Shown in pieces: positions 57,662 through 64,000 of a stretch of DNA of 64,000 nucleotides. The notes beneath the pieces are model-generated. The model saw only the letters and a program-made list of their open reading frames with translations. It was not told the DNA's origin and ran no database searches. The first letter of the stretch is position 1; each line of letters opens with the position of its first letter. Both the position numbers and the translations under genes were made by a program. The stretch covers positions 7,382,823 to 7,446,822 of the forward strand of contig NZ_AP017422.1 in the NCBI RefSeq assembly GCF_002355595.1, read 5' to 3'. Source of the DNA: Filimonas lacunae (GTDB taxonomy: Bacteria > Bacteroidota > Bacteroidia > Chitinophagales > Chitinophagaceae).

Positions 57662-59704
57662 TTACCAGATTTTAGTACGTTGCGCTTCTGGCTTGTATAA
57701 TTTATCACCGGGCTTTACATCAAATGCAGCATACCAGGCGTCCATGTTTACTATAGGGCCATTGGCACGTGCTTCGCCAGGGGAGTGTGGATCGGTAAGC
57801 AATAACTGCGCCTGTGTTTTAGGTACTGCATTGTTACGCCATACCTGTGCCCAGCTTAAGAAGAAGCGTTGTGCGGGCGTAAAACCATCTATCTTTTTAC
57901 CTTCTTTAAACTCCTTGGTTTTAGTATAAGCTTCATAGGCAATGTTTAAACCACCTAAGTCGGCCAGGTTTTCACCCAGGGTAAGTTTGCCGTTTACATG
58001 CAAAGTGTCCAGTACGGCAAAGGCATCATATTGTTTTACCACTTCATTGGCCTTTGAAGTAAACTTGTCTGCATCTTCTTTAGTCCACCAATCTTTTAAG
58101 TTGCCATCAGCAGCAGACTGGCGTCCCTGATCATCAAACCCGTGGGTCATTTCATGGCCGATCACTGCACCGATACCGCCATAGTTTACCGCATCGTCGG
58201 CACCGAAGTCGAAAAAGGGAAACTGTAAAATACCGGCAGGGAAAGCGATTTCATTATTGGTTGGGCTATAGTAAGCGTTGATGGTTGGAGGTGTCATGCC
58301 CCATCTTGTTTTATCAACAGGCTGGCCCATACGCGTTACCATATCATTATAGCCCCATACGTTACAGCTGCGAACGTTGGACATAAGGTCGTTACGGGTA
58401 ATTACAATACCATCGTAAGTTTTCCATTTATCGGGATAAGCTATTTTTTTAGTGAAGGCATGTAACTTTTCCAGCGCCTTTTCTTTAGTAACATCACTCA
58501 TCCAGTCCAACCTTTTAATACGTTCTTCAAACGTAGCCTGCAGGTTGTTCACCAGGTCCAGCATGCGCTGTTTGGCTTCTGGTTTAAAATACTTTTCTAC
58601 GTATAACTGGCCCAGCAGGTCGCCCAGGTCGCCATCAATCAGGCTGCTCATGCGCTGCCAGCGTGGCGTTTGTTCTGCCTGACCGGTCAATACCTGGTTA
58701 AACTCAAATGTTTGTTTTACAAAAGCACTGCTGAGGTAAGGAGCCGTTGTTTTCAACACTGCCCAGCGCAGGTAGCTTTTCCAGTCGTTCAGTGGCACGG
58801 CGCTTAACAAAGCATCTGCTGTTTTTAAAAACTGTGGATTGTTCACCAGTACGCTATCACCGGCTTGCACCTTCATTTTACCAAACAGGTCGGCCCAGTT
58901 TAAACCCGGAGTAAGAGTGGCCAGGTCTTTTACCGCATATTTATTATACAGTTTATAAGGATCGCGCATTTCCACACGGCTGAACTGAACTTTAGCCAGT
59001 GCAGTTTCTATACGTAATACAGCGTCGGCACTGTTGTTAGAAGCCATAGCCCCTTCACCCACTAATGCAAACATCTTTTGTAAATGAGCGCGGTAAGCTT
59101 CCCGGATAGATCTGCTGCGCGGATCATTTTTCAGGTAATAGTCTCTATCGGGCAATGTAGTACCACCCTGGCTTAACTGCACAATGTTGGTGGTTACGTT
59201 CTTGCGGTCCTGGCCTACAAACATGCCAAACAGCGGAGCGCCAAACCCTTGTGTGCGTAAGCTGGCTATTTCATTGATAATTTCTTCCAGGTTGCTGATC
59301 GCTGCCAGGCGGCTAAGATCGGGCTGAACCGGCAGGAAACCTTTGGCTTCAATAGCGGCACTATCCATGGCGCTGGTGTAGTAGTCGCCAATCATTTGGG
59401 TAGACCTGTCTTTGCCTGTGTTTTTAGCCGCTTCTGTAAGCAGTGTCTGCAGGCGCTTGCTGCTTTCTTCACGTAACACGTCAAAGCTTCCCCAGCGTGT
59501 TTTACTGCCTGGAACAGGATTGTTTTTCAACCAGCTGCCGTTTGCGTAGCGATAAAAGTTATCGCCGGGTTTAACGGCCTGGTCCATATTGCTCTTATCA
59601 ATGTACTTGGGCTGGCCGGGCTTATCTGGTCCGGCAAAGGATACTGTGCCTGTTAACAGCGCACCCGCCATAAGCACACCATGTAAACAAATGCTATTTC
59701 TCAT
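57662..59704 (-). CDS. pepO: M13-family metallopeptidase (neprilysin/PepO type)
   Basis: This 680-residue zinc endopeptidase has a signal peptide (CLHGVLMAGALLTGTVSFAG). An N-terminal M13 domain (MDQAVKPGDNFYRYANGSWL) is followed by the catalytic part: NAYYSPTNNEIAFPAGILQ, the zinc motif VIGHEMTHGFDDQGR with the two His and Glu, and third ligand ENLADLGGL. It ends PEAQRTKIW, the expected C-terminal tryptophan of this family. Exported to periplasm or beyond; likely degrades oligopeptides. Monocistronic. Confidence 0.96.
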   Translation of the reverse strand: MRNSICLHGVLMAGALLTGTVSFAGPDKPGQPKYIDKSNMDQAVKPGDNFYRYANGSWLKNNPVPGSKTRWGSFDVLREESSKRLQTLLTEAAKNTGKDRSTQMIGDYYTSAMDSAAIEAKGFLPVQPDLSRLAAISNLEEIINEIASLRTQGFGAPLFGMFVGQDRKNVTTNIVQLSQGGTTLPDRDYYLKNDPRSRSIREAYRAHLQKMFALVGEGAMASNNSADAVLRIETALAKVQFSRVEMRDPYKLYNKYAVKDLATLTPGLNWADLFGKMKVQAGDSVLVNNPQFLKTADALLSAVPLNDWKSYLRWAVLKTTAPYLSSAFVKQTFEFNQVLTGQAEQTPRWQRMSSLIDGDLGDLLGQLYVEKYFKPEAKQRMLDLVNNLQATFEERIKRLDWMSDVTKEKALEKLHAFTKKIAYPDKWKTYDGIVITRNDLMSNVRSCNVWGYNDMVTRMGQPVDKTRWGMTPPTINAYYSPTNNEIAFPAGILQFPFFDFGADDAVNYGGIGAVIGHEMTHGFDDQGRQSAADGNLKDWWTKEDADKFTSKANEVVKQYDAFAVLDTLHVNGKLTLGENLADLGGLNIAYEAYTKTKEFKEGKKIDGFTPAQRFFLSWAQVWRNNAVPKTQAQLLLTDPHSPGEARANGPIVNMDAWYAAFDVKPGDKLYKPEAQRTKIW

Positions 59705-59818
59705 GCTTTTTTATTTCTGGGTAAGAAAATAATAAGGCGTAAAATTATTATTTCACCGCAAACGCTTTTACTTTATTTAGTTAAAGATGGTGAATTGATA
59801 GGCGAACACTAAGAGGTT

Positions 59819-61138
59819 ATGAAAAAATATTATTTGTTAGGGATTTATGGGGCCTGGATAATGATGGCAGCCGGTTGTGCTGTACAGAAAAGCCAGGTGG
59901 TAGCAGAAAACAAAGGGCTGCAGCAGCTGCCAGAACTGGCATCGGCCCATGTGGGTATTTGTATAATGGACCTGGCTACCGGGGCCTATATATACCAATA
60001 CCAGCCGGATAAGTATTTTATGCCTGCCAGTAATACTAAATTACTAACCTGCTATGCTGCCATGAAATACCTGGGCGATAGCCTGGAAGGATTGGACGTG
60101 ACGGAATGGCCCGATCATGTGGACATTCGCCCCACAGGAGATCCCACCTTATTACATCCTGATTTTACCATACATCCTATATATAGCTATCTGAAAAACA
60201 TAGATAAACCCCTACATCTGTTACCCGCTTTATGGACTGGGAAAGCATATGGAACCGGTTGGGCCTGGGACGACTACGCCGACGCCTATATGGCTGAACG
60301 CAGTGCGTTGCCTGTATATGGGAATGTAGTAACGGTTAGCGGAAGTAAACCGGTAACTGTAGTGCCAGGATATTTTAGCGCGGCTGTTACGGGGGTGAAT
60401 GCCGGAGGAAGCGGGTATGTAAATGCTTTCAACCGTTTGTTTCACCAAAATACATTTAGTTACACCAATTCCGGAAAAGCGCTTAAAAGGTATGCTGTTC
60501 CGTTTATTACATCGGATAGTATAGCTGTGCAGTTATTAGGTGACACGTTGCATAAGAACCTTATATGGCAACCCATTGTGGCTGTAAAAGACAATGAAGC
60601 AGGTGGTAAACAATACGTAATTCACTCGCAACTTACCGACTCTGTGTTGCGTTTTATGATGCATAGGAGTGATAATTTCTATGCAGAGCAATCGTTACTG
60701 ATGGTGTCACGCTTGCAGCTGCATGAAATGAACACGGATGCTATTATTGCCAGGTTGTTAGCTACTGATTTTAAGAGTATGCCGCAACGTCCACGCTGGG
60801 TAGATGGCAGTGGATTAAGCAGGTATAACCTGATATCGCCGCAGGACATGGTATGGTTACTTGCCAAAATGAAAACAGACTTCAGCTGGAAACGTATCAC
60901 CGGCATTTTGCAAACAGGTAATGAAGGCACGCTGGAAGGATTGTATACCAATTATGCCGGTAAGATTTATGCTAAAACAGGAACATTGAGTAATAACCTG
61001 TCTTTAAGTGGTTATTTATTGACTGCTAAAGGAAAGACGCTGGCTTTTTCTGTATTGATCAATAATCATCAGGCCAGTGCAAGTGCTGTTAGAAAACAGA
61101 TAGAGCAATGGCTTATTGGTATTTTGAATGCTTATTAA
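59819..61138 (+). CDS. dacB: PBP4-type D-alanyl-D-alanine carboxypeptidase/endopeptidase
   Basis: This 439-residue penicillin-binding protein of the S13 family carries lipobox MMAAGC (Cys20), so it is a lipoprotein. All three active-site motifs are present: SxxK as Ser71-Asn-Thr-Lys74 (MPASNTKLLTCYAAMKYLG), SxN in HRSDNFYAEQ and KTG in IYAKTGTLSNNLSLSGYL. It trims or cleaves peptidoglycan cross-links. It is a single gene with GAGG a few bases before the ATG, divergent from the M13 peptidase. Confidence 0.94.
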   Translation: MKKYYLLGIYGAWIMMAAGCAVQKSQVVAENKGLQQLPELASAHVGICIMDLATGAYIYQYQPDKYFMPASNTKLLTCYAAMKYLGDSLEGLDVTEWPDHVDIRPTGDPTLLHPDFTIHPIYSYLKNIDKPLHLLPALWTGKAYGTGWAWDDYADAYMAERSALPVYGNVVTVSGSKPVTVVPGYFSAAVTGVNAGGSGYVNAFNRLFHQNTFSYTNSGKALKRYAVPFITSDSIAVQLLGDTLHKNLIWQPIVAVKDNEAGGKQYVIHSQLTDSVLRFMMHRSDNFYAEQSLLMVSRLQLHEMNTDAIIARLLATDFKSMPQRPRWVDGSGLSRYNLISPQDMVWLLAKMKTDFSWKRITGILQTGNEGTLEGLYTNYAGKIYAKTGTLSNNLSLSGYLLTAKGKTLAFSVLINNHQASASAVRKQIEQWLIGILNAY

Positions 61139-61280
61139 ACGTTGAAATGAATCGGAGCTTTATTAGGGAGGGTGCCTAGCCATTCAGTATATGGTTACAG
61201 GCAGTGTTTAATAAGCGCCGGATGTATAGTAACGGTATTGTGCTTGTTATACAGTTTCTATACAGCCGGGTTATTGAATA

Positions 61281-63308
61281 TTATCGCCCGAACATCTTAT
61301 CCAGATAATCTTCTTTGTATTCCAGATAAGTAGGATTACCGGTTGGGGTAACGTTAGGCGTGCTGCATTTCAGTAGTTCTTCTACCAGGGTGGCCATTTC
61401 CTGCTGGCTTAAAACCTGTCCGGCTTTAATGGCCTGCTGGCGTGCCATGCAGCGTACCAGTTTTTCGCGTTTGCTGAATTTGATATCGCTGCTGAAATGT
61501 TTAAACTGTTCAATTAACAGTTCAATAGAATGTCTTTCATTGCCTTGTGAAATATCGGCAGGGGTGCCCTGGATAATAAAGCTGTCTTTACCAAAAGGTT
61601 CTACCTGGTAGCCGATGGCTTTTAACTCGGGCAATAGATCGTGTAACAATGCGGCATCAGCTGCGGCCAGTTCCAGCGTAACGGGGAACAGGCTTTGCTG
61701 GGAAGCCATACTTTGCGAGTGGGCAGCTATGGAGTAACGTTCATATAAAATACGCTCATGTGCCAGTTGTTGATGCACAACAATAAAGCCACTGGTAACC
61801 GGAGCTAATACGTATGTGTTATGCAGCTGTAATAAGGGAGCTCCTTGTATCAGCTGGCGGGCGGCAGGTATTTCAAGAGAGTATAAACTATCAATGCCAC
61901 CCGTAGAAATGCCTCCTATTTCGTCAAAAGCACTGCCTTCACCAGTTAACCCTGGTAACTTACGTTCTCCAGGTTGTGCCCATCCTCCTGCAGAGGTGCT
62001 GTTCTGTCCTTTATTACTCATGCCCTGATCTGTATATTTTCCTGCATTGTATTGATCTGCTGCTGCATTGCTATTACTTCCTGTATATCCACCACCACTA
62101 TTGCTGCTTTCTCGTCCCAGGGGAGTAAAGGCATCTTTCCAATGCTTCAGTTCTGCTTTGTTGCTGCCCTCTATAGCATGGGCCTGGTGCTTTTGTGTAA
62201 ATGTTTTGTATAAATCTGAACCGGATGCCGATTGTTGCTGATCGTCGGTAAATGGCTTACTTACTGCATCCAGTTGTTGAATGATCGGGTTTAATGTAAA
62301 GTCGAGGGAGGGAGCTACGCTGAAAGTGGCCAGGGAATGCTTCACGGCTGCCTGTACAAATGCGTAAATGATTTTTTCATCCTCAAATTTAATCTCCTGT
62401 TTGGTAGGGTGCACGTTAATGTCTACCTGGGTAGGATCAAGGTCTATAAACAACACATACAATGGAAAGCAGTCTTTCGGAAGCATGCCTTCAAAAGCGC
62501 TCATTACCGCATGGTTGAGGTAAGGGCTTTTAATAAAGCGGTTGTTTACAAAAAAGTATTGATCACCCCTGGTTTTGCGGGCCGTTTCCGGCTTACCTAC
62601 AAAACCCGAAATATTCATATAGTCAGTATCTTCTTTCACCTGCACCAACTTGCTGCTGTGCTGGTTGCCCATCAGTTGTAATATGCGTTGCTTAAGGCTA
62701 CCGGCTTCAAGGTGAAACTGCTCTACCCCGTTTGCGGTAAAAGAGAAGAATATATGGGGGAATGCCATTGCCACATGAATAAACTCATCTATGATGTGGC
62801 GCATTTCTGCGGCATTGCTTTTTAAAAAGTTACGGCGGGCCGGAATGTTGAAAAACAGGTTTTTCATGCTAATGCTTGTTCCGAGGGGGCAGGCGCATGG
62901 TTCCTGCTTAATAACAGCACTGTTTTCTATTTCCACGTAAGTGCCCAGCTCATCTTCTGCGCGGCGCGATTTCAGTTCCACCTGTGCTACGGCTGCTATA
63001 GAAGCCAGGGCTTCGCCACGGAAACCCATAGTACGCACCTGGAAAAGATCGTCTATATTTTTGATTTTACTGGTAGCGTGCCGTTCAAAGCTCATGCGGG
63101 CATCTGTTTCGCTCATGCCCTTGCCGTTATCAATCACCTGCATCAGGCTTTTGCCTGCATCATTTACTATTAGTCTTATTTCGGTAGCACCTGCATCTAC
63201 TGCATTCTCCAGCAACTCCTTTACTGCACTGGCAGGGCGTTGAATTACCTCGCCGGCAGCTATCTGGTTCGCAATATTATCGGGTAATAATTGTATTATA
63301 TCTGGCAC
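61281..63308 (-). CDS. mutL: DNA mismatch repair protein MutL
   Basis: This 675-residue mismatch repair ATPase has the GHKL motifs ELLENAVDAGATEIRLIV, VIDNGKGM and RTMGFRGEALASI, and the transducer region NNRFIKSPYLNHAV and DVNVHPTKQEIKF. A long Ser/Gly/Asn-rich linker precedes the C-terminal dimerisation domain. The place of the endonuclease motif DQHAxxExxxxE reads VHQQLAHERILYE: the first Asp and the His are replaced, while both Glu remain. Whether it nicks DNA is therefore unclear. Confidence 0.97.
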   Translation of the reverse strand: MPDIIQLLPDNIANQIAAGEVIQRPASAVKELLENAVDAGATEIRLIVNDAGKSLMQVIDNGKGMSETDARMSFERHATSKIKNIDDLFQVRTMGFRGEALASIAAVAQVELKSRRAEDELGTYVEIENSAVIKQEPCACPLGTSISMKNLFFNIPARRNFLKSNAAEMRHIIDEFIHVAMAFPHIFFSFTANGVEQFHLEAGSLKQRILQLMGNQHSSKLVQVKEDTDYMNISGFVGKPETARKTRGDQYFFVNNRFIKSPYLNHAVMSAFEGMLPKDCFPLYVLFIDLDPTQVDINVHPTKQEIKFEDEKIIYAFVQAAVKHSLATFSVAPSLDFTLNPIIQQLDAVSKPFTDDQQQSASGSDLYKTFTQKHQAHAIEGSNKAELKHWKDAFTPLGRESSNSGGGYTGSNSNAAADQYNAGKYTDQGMSNKGQNSTSAGGWAQPGERKLPGLTGEGSAFDEIGGISTGGIDSLYSLEIPAARQLIQGAPLLQLHNTYVLAPVTSGFIVVHQQLAHERILYERYSIAAHSQSMASQQSLFPVTLELAAADAALLHDLLPELKAIGYQVEPFGKDSFIIQGTPADISQGNERHSIELLIEQFKHFSSDIKFSKREKLVRCMARQQAIKAGQVLSQQEMATLVEELLKCSTPNVTPTGNPTYLEYKEDYLDKMFGR

Positions 63309-63387
63309 TACTGGCTATCCTTTTTTTGAATCCGTAAAAATAGTACACTTCTACAAAAAGTCAATCAATCAACAAGTTATTCAAAAG

Positions 63388-63414
63388 AAATGGGCCGGTA
63401 AGGTCGGCCCATTT
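63388..63414. terminator. Hairpin terminator between mutL and the S41 gene
   Basis: AAATGGGCCG (63388-63397) pairs with CGGCCCATTT (63405-63414) over a 7-base loop. On the minus strand it follows the S41 gene stop and runs on into TTTCTTTTG. Confidence 0.75.
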
Positions 63415-63423
63415 ATAATTCTG

Positions 63424-64000
63424 TTATCTTTTCTCATATCCTGGTGATGCCGGAGGGGTAAATCCTTTTGTTTTAATCAGTTCTTTAACGGTGCTGATGG
63501 CTCTTTCCAGTTGCACGTCAATGCCTTTTGCCATTTGTCCCAGGTTTTCATCTTCATAAATATCGGGGTCTACGCCATGACCTTCTTTAAACCAGGTGCC
63601 ATCCAGATTGTACATTCGGAAGGTAGGAACAGTGATTTCTCCCCCATCAATCAGTTCTGGCGCCCCGGTAAGGCCAATAAGACCACCCCAGGTGCGGGTA
63701 CCGATAATGGGACCTAAACCCGCTTTGCGGAAGAAGTCCGGGAAGGCATCCCCGCCCGAACCACTCCAGCCATTAATAAGCATTACTTTAGGGCCAAAAT
63801 GGGCATAAGGTGGCCATGGCCACTGATTGCCTTCGCGTAAGGTCCAGTAAGCGATGGGTTTACGGTTTAACAGCTCAATAAAGCGATCGGGTATCTGGCC
63901 GCCATTGTTAAAACGTTCGTCTATTACCAGGGCTTTTTTCTCCCATTGGGCGTTGTACTGCCTGATAAGTTCATTCTGGCCGTCAATACCGGTGCTGGGC
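63424..64000 (-). CDS. Tricorn-like S41 peptidase, C-terminal part (5' end outside window)
   Basis: The frame is open to the right edge of the window, so only the C-terminal about 190 residues are seen. The segment PKVMLINGWSGSGGDAFPDF holds the catalytic-serine region of tricorn-type S41 proteases. It is followed by IIGTRTWGGLIGLTGAPELI and the VDPDIYEDENL tail typical of these large secreted or cytosolic proteases with beta-propeller and PDZ domains. It is intact as far as visible, unlike the S41 gene at 28482. Its stop precedes a hairpin terminator. Confidence 0.9.
   Translation of the reverse strand, partial: PSTGIDGQNELIRQYNAQWEKKALVIDERFNNGGQIPDRFIELLNRKPIAYWTLREGNQWPWPPYAHFGPKVMLINGWSGSGGDAFPDFFRKAGLGPIIGTRTWGGLIGLTGAPELIDGGEITVPTFRMYNLDGTWFKEGHGVDPDIYEDENLGQMAKGIDVQLERAISTVKELIKTKGFTPPASPGYEKR

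Overview
The window comes from a member of the Bacteroidota, most likely family Chitinophagaceae. Two SusC/SusD-type outer-membrane uptake loci, a GldH gliding lipoprotein, BatD, an ECF sigma/FecR pair feeding a TonB receptor with an STN domain, weak ribosome-binding sites and a TAnnTTTG-type promoter box all point there. No phage, transposase or CRISPR array was seen.

Layout. 1-4277: the end of a histidine kinase, then a LuxR-type response regulator and its 1018-residue propeller/Y_Y_Y sensor kinase on the minus strand. 4401-15215: a three-gene cell-surface operon (566-residue beta-barrel, 2356-residue giant surface protein, 666-residue Fn3-like protein), divergent from the sensor kinase. 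15381-25450: sigma factor, FecR anti-sigma, STN-SusC, SusD, HExxH zinc lipoprotein and DUF4302-type lipoprotein, a trans-envelope-signalled uptake locus. 25699-27638: an SPFH protein translationally coupled to an NAD-kinase-like protein.

27640-34070 looks like an accessory region. It holds a nine-unit 84-bp tandem array, an S41 peptidase gene broken by two in-frame stop codons, a second AT-rich array with the same 84-bp period lying between inverted repeats, and an AT-rich two-gene unit (dGTPase plus minimal nucleotidyltransferase). It ends at a strong terminator hairpin and a tRNA-Arg(CCT) gene.

34173-39883 is housekeeping: TPR membrane protein, endonuclease III, a small protein, a DivIC/FtsB-type protein, enolase and LigA. 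40009-46767 is a second Sus locus (NUDIX-winged-helix regulator, SusC, SusD, SusE-like). A palindrome lies before both the regulator and susC, so one regulator probably controls itself and the transporter. 46803-64000 holds an FAD/NAD(P) protein whose start codon lies in a hairpin, aminopeptidase P, a yicC-gldH-trehalase-kinase-regulator run, BatD, an arginase-fold protein with altered metal-ligand motifs, an M13 peptidase, a PBP4-type carboxypeptidase, MutL and the end of a tricorn-like S41 protease.

The points most worth following are the two 84-bp-period arrays, the dGTPase/nucleotidyltransferase pair beside the tRNA, the shared NUDIX-regulator operator, the SPFH/NAD-kinase pair and the giant surface-protein operon. 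All functional statements are from reading the sequence; no database search was run.
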